Source of the DNA: Quillaja saponaria
Taxonomy: Eukaryota > Streptophyta > Magnoliopsida > Fabales > Quillajaceae
Reading direction: 5' to 3'
DNA: 64,000 bases
Assembly (NCBI GenBank): GCA_029379385.1
Contig: CM055609.1
Location: 3,844,001 to 3,908,000, forward strand
Each line of letters starts with the position of its first letter. The first letter of the stretch is position 1. Shown piece after piece: positions 36,560 to 49,396 of this stretch. The notes beneath the pieces were generated by a model, which was given only the letters and a program-made list of their open reading frames with translations, was not told the origin of the DNA and did not search any database. Both the position numbers and the translations under genes were made by a program.

Positions 36560-39500
36560 TCACGGTTTCCATGGAGCTGGAGGAGGTGGGGGAGTTGGAA
36601 ACAATGGAGGAACGGCATAGAAAATGTTGTTTTTGTCAATCCCTGTAGCTTTGTCACCTGACAAAGCCACAAGTGCTGCAACTAAACCTGCATTTCCAGC
36701 AAGGGTTGGCTCTGTATAATTATAGTTGGTACGAACATCATGGAAACCATCATGTCTATCAGGCCCAGCAACCATAGCTCCAACAAGTATATTTGGGTTT
36801 GGCTTCTTTGTGTCCCTCCATTTCCATCCTCCTTTACAGTTGTACTTGATCTTACTCCTTGGTATAGATGCACCTCGATGGTGAACATGTTTGGGGTAGT
36901 GATTACCAAAACCTACGATATAGCTCATTTTCCGCGGATTCTTCCCAAGGATGTAATCAATCTGCCAAAACACGAAGGAAAAAAGAAAGAGGCAAAAACA
37001 TTAGTCAGAACTCTTTATGATCATTTACTATCTGAGTCAAACTGTTTATGACTCCTCCATGAACAAATTATTACACACCTGTGTCTTGGCGAACTCCCGG
37101 AGGACATCAGTTGAATAAAAGTTGGGACCACAATACCATCCAGGAGTATCAGCAGCATCAAGATAATCACTATATAGGGTAGCTAAAAAGGCTGCATTGA
37201 CGGCGTATTGAAGAGGCTGAGGTGAACCATGGTTTAATTGAATCAAGCCTCCTGGTCGCCAAAATTAAAAAAACAGTACACATGTTAAAATACATTTTAC
37301 GACCACAAGTCTGATTTTCAATTGAAAAGGTCATTGAAGTAGAAGATTATGTACCTTTTGTTCTGTTAAAGCTAGAGAACATCGGTAGGAATGAACACAT
37401 GATTATGCTCGTCTGGTTGTGAAATGTTCTTAACATTTCTTCATATGGATATCCAGGACTCAAGAACAATCTCAAACGACTCAGAAGCACCTAAACACAA
37501 GATAACAAGATTAATTCACATATTAGAAGAACAGGGCACGGCCAAGGAGCTTCAGAAAAAGAACCATTGTTAAGCTTTTAAATTGAACTTGCTTTTAGTA
37601 TCATAGAAAAATTCATTATTTAAGACAATCAACAAAGGCAATTTTCTCCATAGTTTCATTACCTCATCTCAATGGAAAGTTGATCACTTGATATGGCTAT
37701 TTGACATTATGATTGTCATTTTAATCTTAAAAGGAAAATGCAATGATCTGGGTAAATACAACAGATAAAACCTATTCTCCATGTTTCTATACCATAACTC
37801 GTGTTAAGTTAAATAGTATATAAATTATGGCTTCCAAAGTAGAAGACAACTAGAAAGTAGCTCCAGAATATGCAAAAGATAATGAAAAATTTGATCATAA
37901 TACAAGACAACATAAACTTAAAAACATACAAGAACCAATTGCAGTGATTGCCAATTATGCATACACCTAAATAGTCAAAGATATCACTGTGAAACTAATT
38001 TTGATTATTTCTAGGGATACACAAACACAGTATCAGAAATACAGTAAAATGACTCCTATGAAAGCATCTACTCAACTTCCACTACAGATAGAAGTGTTCT
38101 TGGGCATGAGAAATAATTGCATGGAAGCTCATTGCATCCCACTAGAATGAACCAAACTGCCATCTAGTTTAAGTTCAAATAAAAAATGTATACTCTCATA
38201 ACAAATTGTAGTATGATCTCAATCTTAGAAAGTTACACTGAGGAATTAACTTCTAGAAACGTACCTGAGCACCAGCAAGCTTGTTGTCCCAGCTCAGGAC
38301 ACCATAATATGGGCCTCCCCAGAAGGCACCAGCATGTTTGGCCAGGCCAGGTGTAGTAGCAAGCTGGAGGTAGGAAGAATTTCCAGTGGCAAAGTACAAC
38401 CAAGCCCCTCCCCAAATGAACTCATCCCAGTAGCTACTGGAATTATAGAACTTTGCAGCATCTGATCCACCTGCACTATATCTACCTCTCTGATCTCTTG
38501 AGAACTTGAAGAGTGTCCTGGCACCATGGACAAGTTTCTGAGAATAGGCCTTATTGTCTTTGAAAACAATGGATGCAGAAGCCAAAGCAGCAGACATTTC
38601 AGCAGCAAGATCTGAGCAACTGTGACATTCATATACAGGTCTTTCATAATCAATGTCCTCAGGACGCATCCAGCAGTAATGGTCATTTGGAGTTGTGCTC
38701 CCTCCGGAAGTATCTCCAACCCCAACCTGTCAAAAGGTGGAATACCACAGATCAGATGCATACCTCAGAGAAGATAAAGAGAGAACAGCTCAGTAATACT
38801 TTGGTGTAGTAATTACTTTAACAGCAGTATGTTCACACATTAGGAAACCTAACCAGGATAGCAAATACACTGGGTGGACACATTTTCTTAAGCATTTCTA
38901 TATGAAATCAAAGTGTGTATCAAAAGTCCCTCCCTTTTTCTAGTATGATGGGGCTATTGTAAAACAATGAAGTCATAACAGTTGATTATGTACTGTATTA
39001 TTCAGATCCGACCTGTCATGACATAATTTTTGGAGAGACCCGAATTAGGGTTTTTTTGTAGCCTGGTCTATGAAGGCATCCTTTGGGGTTTTGTTTTGAT
39101 ATATCTTTAGTACTGTTCTCTTCATCATTGATAATAAGATTCCAGCCGCTCTCGCCCGTGGATGTAGGTTTTCCTCATTGAAAGCTGAACCACATAAAAT
39201 CCTTGCGTTCTTGTCATTTATGTTTGCTATTTCGTTTGCTAATTTCATTATTATCATAACAATAACTCTATTCTTCCCACACATGGGAGAAGCCAAGTAC
39301 CTAGGATCCTAGCAATGGTCATATGTTGAGGAAAAAACGTTATTTTTCTTACATATGTGGGAGAATAACTAGTTCACAAGCAAACCACTAATTCATTTTT
39401 AGTGTTTACCTGTGCAGCAATCCTAGTCTATAGTATCAGCAGAATTATTGAAGGTCTTGAGCAGGTAATCAGTTCCCCATTTAATTGTCTCCATAACATG

Positions 39501-40657
39501 CTTGAGCTCCCCAGCAGCTTCATATTTTGCACTGTATTCAATTACACTCCAGCTCAACATAGTCATGGCAAAAGAAGCAGGGAAGTTGAACTTGATTGCA
39601 TCTCCAGCATCGTAATAGCCCCCGACCAGATCTTTGATGACAGATGATGAATCAGACTTACCATCCTGGAGACAGGAATTTCCTCTCCACGACACATTGT
39701 TATGCTTTGGGAGTTTTCCGGCTGCAAGGAGAAGGAAGATGAAATACTAATAATTATACTAAATAATGAAATGCATCAAGTTCTGTTCTTTTTTTCCAAC
39801 TTCTTTTCAGATTGATAGATATTGACAAGAGGGGTTGTGTCACTTAAATGAGAAGAGGTAGGCAGTCAAAAATATAGAAGAGGTACTCCTGTCTATGAAA
39901 TTACTAGTTTTAATTTGTGGGAAATCACAAACAGATGATTCTCTAAGCACCTTCATGATAAGATAAATTCTCTCTCCACCTAATAGGAACTTCGAATTTG
40001 AGAGAAATAGAAGATTTGCAAGCAGAGATCAGAAAGAGAAGCATACAGAAGGATATCACCAGACTCCGACTAAATTTTATTTGATTAAAAAACATTATAC
40101 ATCCTTAATCAGACTAAAAAGCTCCATAAAAGGAAATACATTATGAGTCTTGGACCGCAATTTGCTATCTTCCAAAACCCGTACTCCGATTGTTAGTCAA
40201 ACAGGAAAGATGGAATGGGAAAATCACAGAAAGAGCTTCTATAAAATGGAAATAGTAAGGCAGAAGCAAGAAGCTTACATTTTTGAACGTTGAAGAACAT
40301 GAGGGCCTTGCGGAGGGCGAGGGTGTAGTTATCAGGAGGAGGGTGTCCGTGGTGGTGGCGTGGGACTGTCTTGACGATAAGGGTAATCAACCCAGCCAAA
40401 AGCCCAGCTACCAGAATAGTCCCAACAGTCCAAATAAAGATCTTTCGGCTGACAATAATGCAACCCAGATCCACATACCTCTTCTTCTTCTGCTCACCAG
40501 GTCCCAGCAGCCAGCTCTGTTGGGTCTCATCCAGTGGCCGAGACAGTGCAGCTCTATCAAAATCCTGCAAATTCCGGCTCCTATCATCGTCGGTGGCCGA
40601 GTCCGCAGTATTTATCTCTAGTGGCCCACCCCATGGATCCCTCCCATACATACTCAT
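36560..40657 (-). CDS. KOR1: KORRIGAN-type membrane-anchored endo-1,4-beta-glucanase, GH9 (one frame break)
   Basis: Class A GH9 cellulase needed for cellulose synthesis at the plasma membrane and for cell-plate walls; the family protein is type II membrane-bound and cycles via TGN and endosomes. Six exons: 40279-40657, 39410-39721, 38265-38726, 37355-37490, 37079-37251 and 36560-36961. The cytosolic N-terminus (about 72 residues) has an acidic cluster and WLLGPGEQ, then a membrane anchor at residues 73-95 ([20 protein letters not shown]). GH9 landmarks are [18 protein letters not shown] (catalytic Asp region), [10 protein letters not shown] (His) and [17 protein letters not shown] (catalytic Glu region), and the C-terminus is proline-rich ([13 protein letters not shown]). 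An extra base at 39426 turns the end of exon 2 into an early TAG; without it the junction reads [19 protein letters not shown] and the product has 620 residues, normal for KOR1. All other exons are in phase. Intron 2 carries an LTR-like insertion. Confidence 0.96.
39020..39300 (+). mobile_element. Copia-like LTR fragment in KORRIGAN intron 2
   Basis: Plus-strand sequence reads gagagacccgaattagggtt ... cccgtggatgtaggttttcc ... tgaaccacataaaatccttg followed by a T/G-rich stretch. From memory this order (GTGGA.GTAGG..., then GAACCAC.T.AA.T) is typical of the U5 end of plant Copia LTRs. No second LTR or internal domain is present, so it is a solo or truncated LTR. Its edges are approximate. Confidence 0.5.
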
Positions 40658-42555
40658 CTTGTATCCTTGCTTTGATCCTTAAATTTTCAGCTACCAGCAA
40701 ACTGAAACAGACCCAGATCTAATGAGAGGTGGATGATGAAGAACGAAGAAGATAACTGCAAGTAATGTGAGAAAGCACAAAGCTTTAAGCTACAAACATA
40801 CAATTGGTATACCCAACAAAGCAAACCATAAACAAATAATGCAGAGAATCTCCCTCTTTTCCCTTTAGGGGGATGGAAGTGGTTGTTTTTGAGAAGGAAA
40901 GGGGACTAAAGGTGGACTGTGGAGAAGGTAGGTTCTAGTAAAGACTCACTCCATTACACAAGCTTCGGATTATTGTTGTTATAATATTAAATTACTAATT
41001 TTTATTTGAAAATGAAATAAATAAAAGTGAAAACTTTCATTATTGGACATTAGGATGGATGTTAGTGACGGTGCTTAGTATTACTGGTAGATTCTATTCA
41101 ACACAATCATATCATGTTATCATGTGGGTTGGGACTTTTGTTTGTTTTTCTCTTTCCTGAGAAAATCAGATTAATTGGGTTGACGACAGTGGCAATTCTA
41201 CAAATCGATAAAGACAGTCCTGTCTAACATGCCCATATTTTTCTAACAATTTTTAGTTAGCTTATTTTATTTTATACTAATTTTTTAGTTAAGGAAAAAA
41301 ATAAAGACGAAATCAAATCAGTTTTTACCAGTAAGCATCTACCCCAGCTGATTTTTTTATTATGTAATTTATTTGAAAAATGAAGTTTTACTAAAGTTTA
41401 ATACTTTTTTATTGAGAAAATAATTACTTGTTGAATTTTAAGACATGGTTGACGTCATAAACCAAATTTGTTTCATAGAATTTCATGACATAAAATTTAA
41501 TCTTGACCTCACAGTTTTCAGCCAAGTGTTTTTCTGTCTTGCTTTAACAACCAAATGTGCCGACACATTTATTTATTTATTTTGATATTATGTGCCGACA
41601 CCTGTAGATATCAATTATCATCCACTCCCTTGATTTTCACTTTTCCACACTTTATTTTTAATTAAAAAAAGAACAAATATATTTTGCTTTTGTATGTTGA
41701 GCTCTCTTTTTTTTTTCTTTGTTCTCCTTTCAGTTGCAATACAGGAAACAATAGAAGATCAAATATGTAATTTGGAGCATGAAAATGAGGCCAGACCATT
41801 AAAAAATTGCTTGACAAAACACACATGGATCATGCATTATGTTAGAAAGAAAAACTGGTGCAGCATGTTTGTCTCAAAACACATACCAAAATAGAATATA
41901 GAATCTAAGAATTATGTTTTTTTTTTTTTTTTTCTGCATAGGGATTATGCAAAATAACCTAAAGATGGAAGAAAAGATGGAAAAGGCTGATGGCTTCTTC
42001 TTAAATTTCTGGACCTACAATGGCAACAATTGCCTGAAGACACAGTGGACCAGTGCACAATCAATAACATCATCATCATGGCTCCATTTATTTAGTACTC
42101 ATTGATTCTGCAATATTAATAAACAAAACCAAACACTGTGGCATCTGGTATGAAAGCTTTGATTCAACATGACATACTCATATTTTGAATTTAAACTCCA
42201 TCCATGTCAAAACTTTTATATTTACATTGACTTTAAATATCACTTACAAAAGATAATGAAAATTAAGATAAAGAACTACAAGCAAACAGTAATTGTACTT
42301 CCCAACAAAATTTGCAGACAAAAGATATGTAATGTATAGATATATTACAGTTATATATAGGACTGACATATTACATCAAATAGCAGCTTATCCTGTTTCC
42401 TGATTAAGATCAGGGATCCAGATTGCAGTTATTTACAGCAGGTATATAATTATAGACATTCTTACAAGCATACTTGCATATGTTTACTAATTGCAGATGC
42501 ATGTCTAAGCTAGGATTCTATAAGCTAGATAATCAGTATAACATCTACAGAATAG
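40658..42555. other. Intergenic region: KORRIGAN 5' flank and FRO 3' flank
   Basis: About 1.9 kb. The right 200-300 bases should be the FRO 3' UTR and the left part the KORRIGAN leader and promoter (a GA-rich leader at about 40720-40930). T runs occur near 41707 and 41914. The frames at 41694-42105 have no recognisable domain and I do not call them genes. Confidence 0.55.
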
Positions 42556-45500
42556 TTACAGATCAAAACTATGGCTGTTAAAATGGAAGATGGGATGATG
42601 ACGTTCTCTCCTTATATTCAGTAACCTGATTTCTTTTGCAACACTCGATTGAAGTGTTGGAGGACCGCAGACAATAACGCCTACATCTACATGGCCCCAA
42701 CTTTCCGATATGGATCCAAAAATTTCTGCAGACAGAAAAAATGAAAAAAAATAATAAGCAAATATAGATATCAAGAATTGCAGCCTCAGTAATTAAAGAA
42801 ATTGTAATATTTGTTGATGTATAAATCATTTTTTAGGAGCCACTACAGACCTACAGGACCAATTGCAAGGTAAACTTCTGTTGCACCTATCAAACTAGAT
42901 CTGAGTATCCGAAAATTACTGATTTTTGAAAGTTTTCTTCTTGAGAAACATCTGACCTAGATAAATTCCACGATTATTTCAATAGCACAGACAATAGCTA
43001 GATTTCTTCAGAAAACAATTAAAGAAGCACTTATTTATGCAGGATAGATAGATCGTGAATGACATTTTGAAGCCTCCTTCCAAGTCATATATGGTAGCTG
43101 AGATTAATTCCAAATAAGCACTTACGTATGCATCTATTTATGTGTGCTTGAACATAAGAAATTGACTAGATGGTTCTTTTATGGTCAATATTTTTTTACC
43201 GATTCGAAATTCATGGAGTCATACCTGCAAAGTCCGGTCTTGAACCATAACGAACAATGGTTGATTTCACAAGACTTTCATTACTTGAATCCCTGTGAGC
43301 TGGAGTATTATTGTCCTCCATCTTATGAACGTTTATTTCACCGCATTTCTCCCTTGAAGAATTTTTCTGTTCACAAAGATGCCACAACCCAACCACAAGG
43401 CCCCCAAAAATAAAGACACTTGCAAGCATGCAGGCTACGAGAAGGAGGCCTTTGTACCACCATGATAATACGCTATATGGGTTAATGTAGAAAATATCCA
43501 ACAAACTCACTAAAATAACAAATCCAATTGTAGACGAGATAACATATAATCCGGACCAAATATTATTTCCTGTACCAACCAAAACAGACATGCCATATTC
43601 ACTGGACATAGGGCAGAGTGAAGGCTTTATAGCCTTGTGATTATATCCTTCTTCCTGCAGATACAAAATTCAAATACCTCTTTAACTGAAAGAAGGTATG
43701 TGTAAAAGAATCATAAGATAGCCATTTCTGGAAATAAAGTACAAGTACATAAGAATAAAGCTGTACTCACCAATGGAGGTTCTGATTCCCGAGTGACATA
43801 AATTTCAATCTGAAGATTTATTTTATCAGAAAACAGAGGACATATTGATTCCATGTCAATGGTCGAAAGCAGTGGTAGCTCATTTGATTTTTTCACAGCC
43901 CAAATAACTAATATATTTCTTGGTAGACAAGGTTTCCCTTCCCTTACACGGTGGAGAGTATCACTCAAGATAGCTAGAAATGGTGAAAGTCCAATACCAC
44001 CAGCCACTAAGATAAGGTTTTCATACCTAAGAGAACAGAATGAAAAATTAGTTCACTACTAGATCAGAGTTTATTTTGTAGTTTACTAAAACTACAATGT
44101 ATACTAGAATGAAAGTCAATGAAAACCAATCATCAACTGTATCAAGTTGATTTTTGCCTAATACATTGCATTCCAAGTTCAGGACCAATAGAAAGAGATG
44201 CATACATCAAATGATATGGTACTTCATGTCCGTAAGGTCCTTCAACTGAAGCTGTTATCCTAGTATTTGGCTGGACACCTAGCTCTTTTAGTAGTTCATC
44301 GTCAGAAATTTTTCCCTTAAGCTGTGCTGTCCATTCCCCAAGAACCTTTATGAGAACTGAAAGGTGATGTTTACCATCCAAAGGACTAGATGAAACACTG
44401 AAAGGATGCCATTGTAGCCAAGATAAGTCCCGAACTTGAAGGAAAATAAAACTGAGGGCATTGTATCGCAGATCTGCATTTTAAAAGGGAAATTGTCACA
44501 TATATGGTCTTGGTGCAGAAAAATGGAAATGATAAGACGATGATGCAATGATTACTTCCAGGTTTTGACAGGACCAATTCCACAGTTCCACATGGAAGGC
44601 ACTTGGCTGAAATTATATCAACTGTCCTACGCGATTGGCAGAATCTCAGAAAGCGGTCAAGCATAAAAAGGAATATTCCTCCAGCAGCCATGCTGAAAAT
44701 GAAATCACCAACGTGCAATGCAAAAAAGATAACAAAGACTACATATAGTTGATGTGTGTAGAAGAACAACTCAAAATTCTTCTTTCTGACAGGAGGAAGG
44801 GATGTCACCCACATGAACAAACCAGCTAAAAGGCTGATAACTCCAGCAAGATTGGCAACACCGATATCTTTCCACTCTAATATCTGCAAGGAAAAACTAA
44901 AATAAATGTATAAACCAATAGATGTTTTGGCTGGGTTAAGCATATATTAAAGGAAAAACTGCAGATACTAAATTGTCTAGTTTGAAGGGAAACGTCAATA
45001 ATATGAACCCATGTAGGTAATGTTCTCATTTCCAGGCTGACCAAATTGACAGCCTAGAATAAGATGACATTTGGTGTTTGCATCCGAAATGCAGTCTTCA
45101 GACTCCATGGAGAATAGCCCGAATAAAATTGCACTGGACATCAGCCTATCACAGATCAAGAAGCTACTCATCATGACAACATTGTAGATACCCTGCTTAG
45201 GTGAAGAAATCTGAAAAGCTAAGGAGAGATGTATGTATCCTGATATGGTCACACAATACTCTTCCAACACCCAAATTGCTATACATGGATATAGCCAATA
45301 GCAAGCTTGATAAGATTGTCATTTAATTTTCTGCCAATTATTCTATAAACATTACTTATGATCAGTTTGTCTTCTCTGTCTTCCTCACACAATAAAAAAT
45401 CTCCCTAAGCTTTTAGTGAAACTGACTTTTACTCCTCACAATTGCAATTTAGCATTGCCCTCTTAAATGTTCAAGTAGACCATTTAGGCAAGTGGATCTT

Positions 45501-47097
45501 TGAAAATTTTAGGTTTACATATATATGATTCTACTACAAGAAACAAGAATTGAATAAATACAAGAAAAGGGGGGAAGGAGTGTTCAAGTGTCTAGAATGT
45601 CTTTGTTCAAGAATAAATGTCACTACATGCAAACAAACAAGAGGACTTACTTCTTCTAGGAGGCGGCCATCCATTGCCCATCCAATGACATAGAATAGTC
45701 CATGGAGGGTAAAGAGCAGCATTGTCAGGTGTCCCAGCCATACATGGTATCTTGTAGCATGCTCAAAAGGGATATCTATTAGACGGAGAAGAAAAGATCC
45801 CCTTGCAACTGGGAGAAACAGAAATGCCATGCAATATAATCCAATAGAACCAAAGCGAAGTCCCAGAAATTCCAACATTAATATGCTGAAAAGTTGAAGA
45901 AAAGTAAATTATTTCAGCTAATGATCAATATCAGCACTAAAGGAAAGCATCTTAGAATTACAGTATTATAAAAACTTTACATATGACTACAAGTCTCTGA
46001 ACTAACTTGTTCTATGATGAAATTTCAATATGCACTCTTTTTGGCAGTGAAAATTGAGTAAAAGAGAAATCAAGTAAAAGGAGAGATATATATTACACAA
46101 AATGAAATATAGTATTCATTAGGCTCCACTCAATTATTATTCAAGCAATTACGTCAACTTATGTCTTTATTTGTTCAGTCAGTCTATCTGGTTACGTGAT
46201 TTTCAATTCTAAAATGCCAAATGTCGGTTTAATGGTTAAAATGCAATTAACAAAAGAAGAGTCTTCAACGAAGCAATGAAGATTGAAGACCCTTATGGGG
46301 AAAGTAATAGAACACTATAAATTTTAAAAATGAAGGCATAATGGGTATATAATGTACAGTAAAAGGATGAAACTTGACTCAACCAAAGCCATATGGAAAT
46401 GGTAATAGAAAAAAGGAACTCTATTGTTGTACCTTTTGTATTTGAAAGAAAACTGGTCAGACATAAAACTGAGGATGCTCATGGTATAAGCATAGACAGC
46501 CCAGATAACATACGCCAAAAAGAGGATAATTCCAATCAACTCAGTAGCAGAAACAACCCCAAATGGCCCGTCAACAAGAACAGGGAAAGTCCAAAGGCGA
46601 AAACTTGGATATATGGACGTCTTCTTTCTGTCAGACTAAAAGTCAGAACATAATAAGCAAATTTAAAATGCAGATTAAAAATTTCTACAAGTCACATACC
46701 CATGGAGCTCCTCTTCCCCAGAAATAATTATGTATGCTATGGAAAGGAATGCGATAATCAGAATTGGGCCGCTGAATATTAGGAATATGCTTCCTGCAGC
46801 ATAGAAATTTAGAATGAAATTCTTAAGAGAACACAAAGAGAGAGGGGATGAGTAAATAAAATTGTTACCTGTAACTCCAAAAAGGGTTCCCCTGGTGGAT
46901 TGGATCCATTTATGATACAAGTCATTCATAAATTCAGAAGGAAGCAGAAAGATAAACGCAGCCCATGCAAAGAAAATCACCCACATGACAAACTTGAGAA
47001 TCCATTTCGCAGATGAGACAAACAAAGGCGTCTTCTTGGCATAACTAGTTCCAACATCTCGACGCAGAAGTGGGTTTTGAGCAGAGTGTTCATCCAT
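42556..47097 (-). CDS. FRO7: Ferric-chelate reductase, FRO6/FRO7 type
   Basis: Transmembrane flavocytochrome of the plant FRO family, passing electrons from NADPH through FAD and two haems to Fe(III)-chelates. Nine exons: 46869-47097, 46700-46793, 46433-46627, 45651-45885, 44556-44883, 44206-44473, 43771-44026, 43225-43654 and 42556-42725. All phases agree and the product has 734 residues. The start is the Met of [11 protein letters not shown], preferred over one 12 codons upstream because family members begin in this way. Landmarks are [20 protein letters not shown] and [20 protein letters not shown] (haem-ligand His residues), [10 protein letters not shown] (FAD), [10 protein letters not shown] (NADPH) and [11 protein letters not shown] near the C-terminus. 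FRO6 and FRO7 (plasma membrane versus chloroplast) are close relatives and I cannot tell which this is. Exon 3 uses the second of two nearby AG acceptors (tctgacag). No frame break. Confidence 0.94.
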
Positions 47098-49396
47098 GGA
47101 TGACAATGGCAAGAAAAAGTATAATACTTTCAATTACCCTCAAATGTATACACTAATCCCAGATACCCAAAAACTTGTATATATACAAGGAAGCGAAAAA
47201 AAATCCAAAATTTGTGGACCCCATGGACATATGAACGAGGTATAATCAGAGTATGAGATAATACAGTTACACACTCTGAACCACTAATGCCGATTCCAAA
47301 TACTATCTGAAATGAATGAATTATTTCCTCCAGATACATCATACTCAGAGTTTAGTAGAATCCATGAGTGTATCCATCATAATTAGGGACTCCAGACAAA
47401 CATGAAACTGATTTGCTTGGTGGAAATTACTCGGTGTTGGACAAAGTTACAAACTTGCAAACATTTAAAGAGAATAATGACCACAAAAATGGGGAAAATA
47501 AAAATTTTATGGGTAAGAGAACAAATTGAGAGGTGATGTGTGAGTATCAATAGCATTAAAACAACTACGAAAGACGTTTTACCAAAAGAAAAAAGGAAAG
47601 CAAATAACATGTCATACTCATACAGGCAGTAAAAGTACCAGTTTGCAGGAATTGGCGGGGACTGGTGGAAAAGTAACAAAAAGAAGAAAATGGGCCAAAA
47701 AGGAATTCCCAAGGTTTTTTTTTTTTTTTTTTCCCTGTATTTTTGGGCTTATTTGTGCGTCGTATAAAAAATATAATAATATAAGATAATTAAATTCATT
47801 TTTATATAATATTTAACATTAATAGAATAATATAAATGTATATTATTAATTTTTTTATATTATATTTAATAATATAAATTTATATAATAAGATAATTATA
47901 TAATAATATATTATAAAATTATATAAAATCTTCTACTATGTGTGCCAAATAAATTCTTAGTTTTTATGAGTGTAAAGAGATCCAAGTCTTGAAAGACCAC
48001 ACGGAAATTAAGAAAAGACCACATATTTATGTGTACCAAATTGCCTTAGGCTCTTAACCACTCCGATAGAAGTATGGAACAACTCAGCAGCAATGTTAGA
48101 ACCTTATCTTTTGGCAAGTAAAGCTTTTAAATATTAGTATTAATCAAAAAAGTAAATGCTCAAAAAAAAAAAAAAAGTAATCAATTTTTTTTCTAACAAA
48201 AATGTAATCGATTATTGGTTGAATAGAAAAAGCACAGCACAGCACATTCTTCTCATGTTTGTGTTTGGGGGTGCAATTTTCCTAACAATTATATTATAAA
48301 TATAACTTTTTAATTTTAATTTTAAATATGTAGATGTCTTTTCTATTTAAGCACAAAAAAAATTAAAAAGTAGCATTAATACTAGTGGATGACTTGATTT
48401 AAACATAAATTTATCAGAAAATTAGTTAAGAAATTAAATTAAATTTATTCATACCTGCTTGTAAAATATAAAAAGTGGAAGTAAGTTAATTATTTTTTGT
48501 TTAGGAAAATATTTTCTTTTATTTGTCACGAGTATTCACATACCTTTTGAGTATAAGCCTAATCTTATTCAAAATTCAGGGTTATCCTTCTCTACAAGTA
48601 TTTTTCTGCAGCTCTAACTTATAAAAACTCCTTAACTGCAGAGTTCAAGTATGTCAAACTATTTGAATCACACCTTGCTGGGTGTTTAGGAAAATATTTT
48701 AAAAATTATCAAACAACTTTAAAATGAGAAAAATTACCTATAAAATTAAAAAAAATATATATGTAACAAATAGTAGAAAAATGATAATAGAAATTAAATT
48801 GAAAAAGTAAAAATTTATATTTTACATAATTAAGTTAAGAGATATGGGAGAGAATTAATGAGTGCTGTGATAAAATAATATAATTTAAAAAATATGAGAG
48901 AATTAAAATAATGTGATAATATTATATGTCAAAATATTAGATAAATATATTAATAATATGTAAATATTATATTCTATTATTCTCAAGTAGTAATTATATT
49001 GTATCTTATAAATATTCTTGTCTCCTAACTCTCCTAATTTAGAGAAACAAAAATTAAAGAATAATGGGTGGCCATAATTATAAAATAAAATAAAATAAAA
49101 ATATTTATTATAATAATTTATCATAATTTTGATATTATGTAATATAATTTATTATTTTTTAAAATATTTTAAGTTATATTTATTTATTACATTTGTTTGT
49201 TCTTTCATTAAACCACCCTAAGGTTACCTTTCATTTATTCTCAGGAGTCTTCAAGAACAGTGTCCCATCGGATAAATGATGATGGCATGCTGACGTTAAA
49301 CGCAGACACCCCCCACCGCAAGACATACACACTCCAGAACCAAAATTCGATTGACTCATCGGAGATTCTCGTATCTGGGACACTGTCCGCGTAATT
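47098..49396. promoter_or_regulatory. Divergent region between FRO and GSTZ copy 1
   Basis: About 2.3 kb holding the FRO leader and promoter (left) and the GSTZ promoter and 5' UTR (right). From about 47704 rightward it is repeated at 59307 onward as part of the GSTZ segmental duplication. 47750-49200 is very A/T-rich; 49230-49400 is GC-richer and nearly identical in both copies, which suits a transcribed leader. Frames read on the minus strand at 49231-49435 are shadows of this leader. Confidence 0.5.

Noticed and set aside
36740..37051. 103-codon plus-strand frame over KORRIGAN exons 5-6
   Set aside because: Antisense shadow of the well-conserved GH9 exons.
44995..45270. 91-codon minus-strand frame in the FRO intron between exons 4 and 5
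   Set aside because: Composition is a little coding-like, but no family is recognisable and the FRO exons on both sides join in phase without it. Treated as intron.
47383..47712. 109-codon hydrophobic minus-strand frame upstream of FRO
   Set aside because: Phe/Leu-rich because of an A/T-biased spacer; no start context or family. Probably FRO promoter or leader.
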